The position numbers and the translations under genes are program-made. From contig JADCRB010000073.1 in assembly GCA_021464245.1 (NCBI GenBank), forward strand, positions 806,001 to 870,000: a stretch of DNA of 64,000 bases. Direction: 5' to 3'. The DNA comes from Carallia brachiata (Eukaryota; Streptophyta; Magnoliopsida; Malpighiales; Rhizophoraceae). Below, piece after piece: positions 13,019 to 22,900 of this stretch; positions within the stretch are counted from its first letter, which is position 1, and each line of letters begins with the position of its first letter. Under the pieces are notes generated by a model, which saw only the letters and a list, made by a program, of their open reading frames with translations, made no database searches and was not told where the DNA came from.

Positions 13019-14918
13019 ATGGAAATCTCATTTGTAGCTCAAACTCTCCCGAGACCTCCACCTTGTCTGTCATTCTCTTCTTCGCACTCAACTTTCTGCA
13101 ACAGCACTGCGCTTGTCAGCAGGACCAAGGAGTCCTACAACAAATCTCTGATTCTAGCCAATACCAGAAGCAAAGAAGACAGAGCCAAAAAGGGTCTCAC
13201 TTGCAATGCTTTGTTTGGGCTGGGAGTCCCTGAGCTGGTTGTAATTGCTGGAGTTGCTGCTCTTGTTTTTGGGCCCAAAAAGTTGCCTGAAATGGGGAAG
13301 AGTATTATTGGAAAAACTGTCAAGGGCTTCCAGCAGGTTGGTGGTTTTATCTGGGTCTATTTGATTTCTGATTGATTTGTGGAAAGGTTGGAGCTTTATT
13401 GTTTCTTTTGCTGTTGGGTGCTTCTGGTTAGAGGAAAAAATTTACAAAGTAATTTATATTGACTCAATTATTGGTTTAGAATCCATTAATTCATGTTAGA
13501 TTCAGTATTGATCCAATTATATGTGTAGCTGAAAGTAGTTGATCCAATAGAAATTAACTCTGTTAGATGACTAACAATATTATTGGCATCAATATCCCAC
13601 AAATTCCTAATTTGCTGCTGGTAAATTTATACGAAGGGGCCAGGTTGCTATATGTGCACCTAACCTGATTCCAAATGAACTCTAATCACTAGAAGTAGAT
13701 TGGCGATGAGCTCATGAAAAGTGTTATACAGGTTACTTGATTGTCATGAACACTCTCAATACCATACCTTTCTTCTTGGGTAGGTTGTTGAAAGTGTTTT
13801 AAGCTTTCTCCACTTTAAAGTTATCGTGCCTTGTTTCATTTAGATGAATCATACCCTGTACCCCTGAAGCAAATGCATCACTACAGAGAATCCTTCAAGC
13901 CCTGAGTTGTTGAGGTGGGACACATAAACTATGGTTTTCAGGTTCTGGTGGGTTGTGTCAACTAGACCTGGTATTGATGAGGACAGAAGGAGCTTCTGTG
14001 GGGATTCTTTACACTGCCGTCCAATTCTCAATTCAGATGAAAAACTTTTTCTGAATGTACAAATTTTGACACAGGGTTTCTGACTACGCTCTGCAAAACA
14101 AGATTTGTCTGGTGGCAGAGCTTTTACCAACAATATTGCATAATATTGAATTATAGCAATTACAAATCTCTGTTCATGCAATTCTAGTGTTACATGATAG
14201 ACATATTGGCGTACAGTCTATGCAGTTTAGCTTCACTGTACGTTGGGAACATTTCCAGGCTTATTGTCATTTTGACGTTATTAGTGATAGACAGCATTTC
14301 CACTTGTTGGACTTAAGGAACTTGTGCCATTTGTTTATGGGAACTGAAATTTCGCTGAAATTTTACGTTTAGCCCAATTTGTAGTTTGCTCCAGCTAATA
14401 TGAATTGCCTTTCTTTTTGGATACTTAAGGCTGTATGTCATACTAGAATCACGAAATTTTCTTAAAATTGCGGTTGTTCATGTGGATAGAGTTTAGAGAA
14501 AGTCTTAACAAGATGCTGTGGCATGTAATGCACTTATTAACAGCAATTGCCAAGGCAAATATGGTTTGTGAATCATAGGAGCATTGCTGTCTTGTTTCAG
14601 GTTACATGGCAATCAACAACTGTTCCCTTGTTTCTTTTTTTTTTGGAGCTTCTATATTTGAATCTGATCAGTTAAACATGCAAAAATTAAGTTTTGCATC
14701 TTATTAGATCTGAAAAATGCTTTTGAAAATTTCTGGCCTACGTTTTGGTATATATTAGCACATGATCACTATATATTTTGCAGGCCGCGAAAGAGTTTGA
14801 GTCCGAGCTCAAAAAAGATCCCGATTCAGCACCGCAGACGCCGGCAGAGAAACCAACGGCAGCAAGTGAAGAGAAGAAACAAGATGTTGAAGTCTCGAGC
14901 TCAAGGGAGAGTATATGA
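13019..14918 (+). CDS. TATA: Thylakoid Sec-independent protein translocase subunit TATA (THA4)
   Basis: Chloroplast Tat translocase subunit that assembles on demand with cpTatC-Hcf106 to pass folded proteins over the thylakoid membrane using the proton gradient. Exons are 13019-13336 and 14784-14918, phase 0, giving 150 residues. Residues 1 to about 60 are Ser/Arg/Lys-rich and fit a chloroplast transit peptide. The mature part begins near LFGLGVPELVVIAGVAALVF, one membrane helix with the family's functional glutamate after Pro. The FGPKKLPE hinge, an amphipathic helix and an acidic-lysine C-tail (AAKEFESELKKDP onward) follow. PEL after VG and FGPKKLPE mark it as THA4 rather than Hcf106. The oddity is SIIGKTV where remembered homologues have SIGKTV, an in-frame ATT ATT at 13304-13309. 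The 1,447-bp intron holds no gene I can see. Confidence 0.95.
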
Positions 14919-15332
14919 TGATGTAGGAATTTTCTGTTAGCACATGTATTATCTCAACTTTTATCCGCGTTGCTCTTGTGTTAATGTCAAATTTAATTCA
15001 TTTCCATAGTAGTATAAGGAATTTATATTAGAGGAGGTAAAACAAATATTCATGCTCAATTCCCTTGATACTTATGATGCCTACATCAACTAGATTTGTC
15101 AGCACGAAAACATCAATCAGAAGAAGAAAAACAAATTTTTTTCTGTTGTGATTTCGGGGAACTATGTCATTATCCCAGAGACTTAAAAAGCAGTAGTAGC
15201 AGTTACCACAGTCATACGAGTTTTTCATCATTATTGGCCCCTAACTAATGATTTTTTAGTGTTAGATTTCAGTATCTGGAAACTACATTTGGTCCCGATT
15301 AATCCGGTTTGAATTAATCCAGTTTGAGTCAA

Positions 15333-15608
15333 TCACATTATGATCAACTTGTGTTCGCTCTTCCTTTTGACTTCTTTCCTCTCATCCTCAGAGGCACTAA
15401 ACATTACCCTAAGTACTATTAGGGACTCTCTATGGATTGAATACACATTATTGTCCTCTTCATCAATATATTCATCATATGCAGGATCTCCTAGCTCTTT
15501 TTCCTCATTGTTCGCAAGCTCATATCTCTCCCTTCGTTGCGGGCAAGTGTAAGAGCGATGTTCACTCTCACCACATGGGAAACATCGAACTTGTGAGCTT
15601 CCGTCCAC
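15333..15608 (-). pseudogene. gag fragment with CCHC zinc knuckle
   Basis: A short open reading stretch of 91 codons contains CFPCGESEHRSYTC, a C-x2-C-x4-H-x4-C zinc knuckle typical of retrotransposon nucleocapsid domains. An arginine-rich segment and an acidic segment follow. No protease, reverse transcriptase or integrase motif was found nearby. The plus-strand open frames over the same bases are antisense shadows. Confidence 0.7.
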
Positions 15609-16044
15609 CTTGTAAGAGGCTAACCAGCACTGATTTCAGTGCCAAATTGGGCCAAATTTTTGGCCTTATCACTTTTGTCAGTATTGGTAATACCCTTGGA
15701 GCCGACCTTAGTGTTTTGGACAGCTCTACGACTGCTTTTTCTGACCTGTTTGATTACTCCAAAAGCTTTTGTTTCCACTGCCATCAAATTTGCCGTAGAT
15801 GAATCACCTAACTCCATAGTGAGAAATTCTCTTTTTAGCCATTAAAGCATATTGTTGAGCATCAGGCAACTTCTTACTAAAAAACTCCACCGGTCTTTCT
15901 TCCTGGCTTAAAACAACTCTAATTCACACATGGGATGCATCACATTCAATAACAAACAATTTGTCAAAATCTAGTAGTGTAAAAATAAGAGTTTCAGTCA
16001 ATGAATTTTTCACCTCTAGCCGCATGGAATTTTTCACCCTTTAT

Positions 16045-16056
16045 TCTCTGATACCA
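16045..16056 (-). other. Primer binding site (tRNA-iMet type, one mismatch)
   Basis: The plus strand reads TCTCTGATACCA. The reverse complement TGGTATCAGAGA matches the canonical plant TGGTATCAGAGC at 11 of 12 positions, four bases inside the LTR end. Confidence 0.75.
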
Positions 16057-16060
16057 AGTT

Positions 16061-16392
16061 TGGTGTAGAGAAGCTGAGTTTAAGCTTGGTTTGAGTACAA
16101 AATTAAAGTAGAACGAGATAAGTAGGGGTAGAGTTTATAGAAAACTACAAAACTCTCTAAGAAACGTTGTTTCCGAAAAATATTATTGAAAATTAAATAA
16201 GATGTACAACAATTACACTATTTATACTAGAGTCATAATTAGAGAAAATATCAATCATTGATTTAATAAAATCTTAATTAATCATAACCATTTATCTAAT
16301 TCAGCCGTTATATGCTAATCACATAACTCTTAATTAAAACTAATAACTAACAAAATATAAAATAACTAATTAGAGTGGGATGCTCTGCATCA
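16061..16392 (-). repeat. LTR, 332 bp
   Basis: The plus strand begins TGGTGTAGAGAAGCTGAG and ends GCTCTGCATCA, so in element orientation it starts TGATG and ends CACCA (TG...CA). It is similar throughout to the LTRs at 33109-33449 and 34554-34890, including shared CTAAGAAACGTTGTTT and TTTATACTAGAGTC. It is more diverged from them than they are from each other. Confidence 0.8.
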
Positions 16393-19300
16393 TCATTGCA
16401 TAAACTTTCTTGATTATGGAAAACAATTTTTGTGGTGTGTAGAGATATATAGCGTCCATTTCTTCATTTAGAAGACTCATGTGGCTAGTTGGTTTCTCAT
16501 GTCGATTTTAGTGACTCTGCTTCATTTTTGTTTGTCGGTACATATTCTGCTCCTCTTCCATGGCCAGAGCCAGTAACCCAATGTTCAGGCCTTTCATTTG
16601 TCAACTACTGGTGTGTCTTTTTTCCCTTTTAGTAATTAGTAGAAGTCAAGGTCGAGATCCTACCCTTGAGTTGCCTTTATTTTTAGTTGTTGAATTCTTT
16701 TTAGGATTTTACCCTTTATGATTTATTAGCAGAAGGTGATTTAAAATCCTATCCTGGACATCCTTGAAAGTGAACTACTACAGGCATTTTTTTTTTCTTA
16801 TTTAAGTAACAGAAACTTGTTGCTTGTGGGTTTTGTTTTAGAAGATCATCTATTTTTCTTTAAAGTGAATTTCAACTCTTTAATTTGATGCCTTTGAGTT
16901 GTTTCTTTTTGTAGCGATTTCTATTCTCCTCTATGGGACATCTTGTAGTCATATGGTAATTTATATTGGCAATGTTTTGAGCTTGTATATTATTACCTTT
17001 GGTTTTGTCATTTCCGACAAAAAACAAATACAACATTATTCTAGCCTGGAAATGCATGAATTTGTCGGAGGAACTTCCTCTGAGTTTTGGCGCAAGAAAA
17101 TTTAGTTCCAAGGACACAATGCAGTTGCTGGTGGATGAGGTCAACTAGAAAAGTCAAATCCTATACTTACATGCTGTTGACATCGTGGAAGTTGATGGTA
17201 GTTATCAGTTGGTGGGTGTTGCAATAGTTTTCATGAATCATATTTAGCTTATCTTGTTGCTAGTCCTCTTTGATATTGCTCATGTGATATGGCTGTTTTG
17301 TTGGCAGTTTTAAATGATTAAGAACTGAAAACATTTGGCTTGGTTCTTTGTGCAGTATTCCGAACTGTGCATTGCTTGTCACGTGGCTCGAATGCTAACT
17401 TTTGCTTCTAGAATGGCTTCTGGCATCACTACATGACTTCATCGTCTCCCTTTCATGTCAGTGCCATGTGAGAGTAGCTAATTGCGAAGGCATTGCATGA
17501 TTTGAGTTTGAGATGTGGACTTGACTCTCTTGAGTGGATAATGTTGAGAGGTGGGAAATTTACGTGGATGTGTAAAAGCAATGTCAGTTATCAATTGTAC
17601 AAAAATCAATTGGGGACAGTTGGTCAAAAATCAAATGCTTGTCTTGAAAAGGAAAAAGAAAGTGGCATGGGGAGATAATTTCTGACCAACTTTCTCATTT
17701 TGGGTAACTTAGCTTTGGAACAAGGACGATAGGTGTCGAGTTTGTCATGCTAGAGTTGTTTTGTCATATCAATGTTAGATCAAAGCAGAAACAAGAAATT
17801 TGAATTGAAAGTTGGGCTATGATTCTCTCCAAATCCTTTTTATCATAGTGCAACTTTCCACCATTCCAACAATAATCCGACCAGAATAGAATTTTAAATT
17901 AATCCTTATGTTGAGCAAGCAAACTTTGGTTTATGTCATTATTTGCTAACGTAATAACTACATTTCTGATCCACTTACCAAACTTTCTAAATAAACAAAA
18001 GGATATAACTTATTAGGACTGGTGATAACTTTTAATACATAGTGCTAAAAAAGCCACTACCTTATGTGTGGTCCAAGTAGCGAAGTCACTTACGAGGTGA
18101 TCATTCGACGATGTTTTGAATGCCTGCGATGCAAGATAGGCCTAAATGTATGCCACCCTCGGATCCTGAGCCGATGACTTTTGCTGGGTTGCTTCGATTT
18201 TGTTCCCCTTGGGCTTGGTGTAAAGGCTTGGTTATGCCTACCGCAATCCTTTCTGATAGAACTGTGGGTACCCATCTCTACCTTCCCATTTTTATTAAAA
18301 AAAAAAAAAAAGAAAAGAAAAAGAAAAAGCCTTTTGGGTGCAAATGAAGCAAAGGTTTGCCCAAAGGGAGGGGCAAAGGTTGGAACTTTAATCTATCATT
18401 GCACTATTATAGTTAGTGCACTTGAGATGCTAGATTTATCACTTATGAATGTGACTTTCGAAGCTGTTAGATTAGTAAGCTCTTTAATAATTGAGCACTT
18501 AATTTTCTTTGGTTCAAGTCTGCTGCGTCATGCCTAGCATCACTAGCAAGAGAGTGTTACATTAAGACATTATAATGAACATGTAATCTTGTGGTCTATT
18601 TTCCAGCACTTGATGTTATTGATGTTAAATAATCACGTCTCATTTTGATTTTCAGCTGACAATTGCATGTCTGATTGATCACAGCTTTTATCATAATTCT
18701 TAAATGAAACCTCATTAGGATATTGATTATTACCTATCATAAGCACCAACTGGCAGGTCTGAAAGTTGGGTTTAGCTGTATGAAAAATGTCCAATGCATT
18801 AGTCAAAGTTGCAGCATTTTAGTCACCATCTCCAACTCAGAGGAGCTCTTTTGGCTGGAAATGACCTGAACCGCAGATTTAGATTAGAATCTGTTAGCAC
18901 AAATATGGACCAATAGTGCTGGTAAATACGACCACATTCTTGATTGAATCCTGACCCTCAATTTTAGGGACTTATCAAAATTCAAGACCTTCATTCTTTA
19001 GGACCATTTCCTTAACCATGAATCAAATTTTTTGATGCTATTCATTACTTTAGAGAATCAAAGCTAAATTGAATAAAAGTTCTATCAGATGAGAAATACT
19101 TGTCTGATTGTTGGATTTACCATATATGTTTAATAAACTAATTTTTATTGTTACATATACAATATACAATAATAAACTATTATTTTTTTAGAGGGCCCAT
19201 AATAGCTGTGTTGGTTAACAGCTAAACCTTTTACCGGTAGAATTCAGAATTTATTCTTATGTTTTCTCTCGCTAGTCTCCTTTCTACGATGATAGATCAT

Positions 19301-19973
19301 CTCTATTAAGAATATATATGTATAGTTTGCATACTTTTTTTTTTTTAAAACTAATTGTGTATAAGGTGTCTAATAATAGGTGTGTCCACATAGTTACCTG
19401 ATATCGGAAACATTTGCAAACCTCCATGATTGGTTTGGAGCTTTAATGACAGTGAAATGTGGAGCAAAATTCTTGCAAAGATTCCAGTCAGGGAGAAAGG
19501 GAAAATGTGGAATCACGGGCTCTCTATAAAGCGCGTAGGAACAGTAAGCCATTCTTCAATCCACCATTGCACAGACAGCCACATAGATTAAAAAATTGAA
19601 ACTTCCCCATCTTGTTATTATTATTTATTTAAGCACTCAGCTACTCACCCAAGTCAGACCCCAAGGCCAAACCATAAAAAAAAAAAGACCTCAGCATTCT
19701 CTCTGTGTCGTGGGAATTTTCTCTTAATTATTCAAAATAAGAACAATCATATCCATAAATGATCTTGGAACCCAATTCACCAACACTCTCTGTTTCTTGT
19801 CTGCCAAACATTCCCATCTCCCCATAATTCTCTTTCATTGTCTTTTATGTAGTGAAAGAAATTGTCCACAAACACAATAAAAGAGAAGTCTTTATTGGTT
19901 TTCTCGAAGTCTGTAGTCATTATTACTGATAGCAAAGGCAAAGGTTTGTGCTTTTTCTGTTTATATATACTGA
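16393..19973. other. Intergenic, no gene recognised
   Basis: About 3.6 kb without a recognisable gene. Fragmentary reading frames at 16899-17105, 17110-17240 and 17493-17678 do not join into anything I can name, and could be remnants of a decayed coding sequence. A 150-bp GC-richer stretch at about 18120-18298 ends in a 13-15 base A run and A/G-rich tail, like the 3' end of a LINE-type retroposon, but it was not identified. The last 300 bp are probably the bHLH promoter and leader. Confidence 0.5.
18120..18331 (+). mobile_element. Possible 3' tail of a non-LTR retroposon
   Basis: A GC-richer segment without stops in two frames ends at TTTTTATTAAAA and an A-rich tail from 18297. The base composition differs from the flanks. 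No motif was recognised, so the assignment rests only on the tail shape. Confidence 0.25.
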
Positions 19974-22900
19974 ATGGCAGGAAGTCACCCACCTGAGGGG
20001 CTAGGAGATGATTTATTTGAGCAGATATTGGTAGTGCAGCCAGGTGGGTATGGCAGCGCAGGTGGTGGTGGGGGAGGAGGAGGAGGAGGGCAGGTGGTGG
20101 GTTCAAACATGCCCTTGATGGGTTTGCAGTTGGGGTCTAGCAGCGGTGGTGGGTTGAGGAATGATGACACTATTACCATGGGATTGATGCCTTTGGGTTT
20201 GAACTTGGAGCATCATGGGTTCTTGAGGCAGCAGGAAGATGCAGGTGGTGCTTTGGATAATAACAGCAGTAGCAATAATGTATCCTCTTCTTCTGCTGCT
20301 CCTGGGATCAATGAAATCTCTCTTTCTCTCTGTTTTTTTTTTTTTTTTTCGCATGGTGGGCTTGTTCGTTAGCTGCTGCTTCTATTTCTTTTGTTATCAT
20401 CTGAGTGGTATTATTGACTTATTCTAGGCATGTGAATTGTCAATTATTTGTGAACTTTCATTTTAAAGATTGACAATTTTGTGAGTTTTGGCAATATTGG
20501 ATTATGGGTTTTCAGTTTTGGTTTCATGTATTGCCAATTTTGTTTTAACTTTGGGTTAAGTTCCAGTGTTTTGGCTGAAAGAGAATGGAAGGTCAATAGA
20601 CTAAATACCATGTCTTCTTACCCTTTTTCCCAATCTTGTGCAGAGAAGAATTTCATGGCAAAGATTCCCAAGCTTTAACTTTGTTTTTTTTTTTCTCTGG
20701 CACTATTAAATAAAAAATTTTCAGCAATATTACCTGCCCTACACATCAAAAATTTCAAAACAAAAGCTACTTATGAATTTCTTGTTGGGTCACAATCACA
20801 TACGTAATTTGAGTAATTTTTTGGTTGGCAGGAAAGGGATGCTGTTCACATGTCAACTCTGTCCCCAGCATTTGGACAATTGCAAACCCACTCAATCAGG
20901 CCTGCACTTCCACCTCCACCACCTCAAACCCGCCAGGTAGAAAACTCTGTTTTTTGATACTACAATGCAATGCCGTTACGTTTTTTTTTTTTTTGGTTAA
21001 GAAAAAATATATACATGGTCAGTAGATAATCGCATATGTTAGCTAATGTTAGGGATCGCTCATTTTATCTACATTCAATCTCTTTTAAAGGAGAATCTAT
21101 CATTCAAGTACTAATGAGACCAAATAGATTTTTTTCGAGATTATTCTTAATGTTAACAAATTTAGAACTCAATAGCACGTCATGTTAACTTCGCCCACTT
21201 TGTAGAAAAAATGAAAGTATAGAAACTCAGACTCAAACCAATACTAAGGATAATACAATAACTTGTCATCAAATTACCATTTTAAATAGTACAACGCAGT
21301 TACTTGAGACACCATTTTTTTGCTTAAGACACCATACACCATATCATACAATGACATACTAATATGACCTTTGCACTTTTGTTTTTCCTTTTTTTTTCTG
21401 GCATTATTAAATAAAAAATTTTCAGCAATATTACCTGCCTTACCCTTCAACAATTTCAAAACAAAAGCTTTTCTTAGAATAAAAAAAAAAAAAAAGGACT
21501 TGGTGTTCGGGTCAAATACGTAACTTGAATAATTTTTTGGTTGGCAGGAAAGGGAAGCTGTTCACATGTCAACTCTGTTCCCAGCATTTGGACAATTGCA
21601 AACCTACTCAGTCAGGCCTGCACTTCCACCTCCACTACCTGGTCTACCTCAAACCCACCAGGTAGAAAACTTTGTGTTTCGATGCTACAATGCAAAGCAG
21701 TTACTTGAGAGAGGATACCATAGTATGACATACTAATATGATCTTACGCGTGTCTCATGTACTAAATGCACTCTTATTAACTAGGTTCATTTCTTCTTAG
21801 TTCTTACTTCTCCCCAAATTTGATGATCACAGGACTAATTTTGGTATCGGATATGCACAAAATGTAGATTTCACGTTGACAGTGTTATGTGGCGTTGTGG
21901 ACGCGTGGATCATACTTTAAATGATTAATATATAAAAAATATTACTAATTTTATTTAAAATAATAAAGTTAGGGTCAATTTTAAAAATAACAAATTTAAT
22001 ATTAATTTTATTTAAAATAACAAATTTAGCATACTGTAAAATTTCTTGAATAGAATTTATTTGTTTTGATAATATAACACTAATTTATGTGATTATTATA
22101 TCATCGAAATAGATATATTTTTATAAATTTATTATCAGAATTGATAAATTCTGTTTATATAAAATTATTATGTGTTAGATTTGTTACTTTAAATAAAATT
22201 AGTGTCAAATTTATTACTTTTTAAAATTAGTATTAGATTTATTATTTTAAACAAATTTAATATTTTTATATATTAACCCTATATTAAAATTTAAATGGAT
22301 GTGCTATATGTGCAGTATAAATTAATTTTTTTTATTTTTTTTTTTCTCACAAGTTCTTTTTCACTATATTCTCAGAATCTAAACGCATTACAAGTTCGAG
22401 ATACCGTTTTCTATCAATAATAAAAAATATATATATATTTTTAATAACCCACGCTTTTTTTATATTTTTAATTAATTAATTCTCAATCAACGCGCTTTTG
22501 AGTGAGTGCGGGAATGGTTACTTTGAAAAAGTATGGTGGCTCACGTGCGACTAAACGTGCGGGTTGGCAAAAGAATGGACCGAGTGGTCCTCTTGGACAT
22601 CCACTGAGGGATCACATCTGTCAATCTTTGTAGAACCGCTAGTGCGAGCGTGCGCGCACGCGCATTTGACCTACTTATGCGTGGATAATAAGTGTGCGCA
22701 ATAATTTCCAGGTTTTGGCAAAGTCCTTAAGGAGGTCGTCTTAGTCAACCTATGGTTTGCAATGGTTTCCAGTTTTTTGGCGTGATTTCCGGACAAAATT
22801 AGTATTATGTTTTTTTATTATGAGACTTGAGACCTATAGTAACTGTTACCATTTATAAAATTTTATGTATTTGGTGTAAGATTAAATTTCGAGACCTCGA

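Larger units (their letters stand above)
15330..16392 (-). mobile_element. Truncated LTR retrotransposon (5' LTR, primer binding site, gag remnant)
   Basis: On the minus strand, one LTR (16061-16392) is followed by a tRNA-iMet-type primer binding site (16045-16056) and internal sequence carrying a gag zinc-knuckle remnant (15333-15608). No second LTR is visible at the left, so the element is broken by deletion or truncated on that side. It is clearly the same family as the element at 33109-34890. The LTRs align over their length, the four bases between LTR and binding site are identical, and the acidic stretch after the knuckle (GDPAYDEYIDEED) matches GDLVYDEYNDEQ there. Use of tRNA-iMet is common to many plant Ty1/copia and Ty3/gypsy lineages. 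No reverse transcriptase remains to decide. Confidence 0.75.

Noticed and set aside
15340..15845. Plus-strand open frames over the first LTR fragment
   Set aside because: They are antisense to the gag-like sequence, which carries the zinc-knuckle motif on the minus strand.
16899..17678. Short frames that might be fragments of a decayed gene
   Set aside because: No motif is recognisable, frames are broken every 60 codons or less, and splice joins give nothing coherent.
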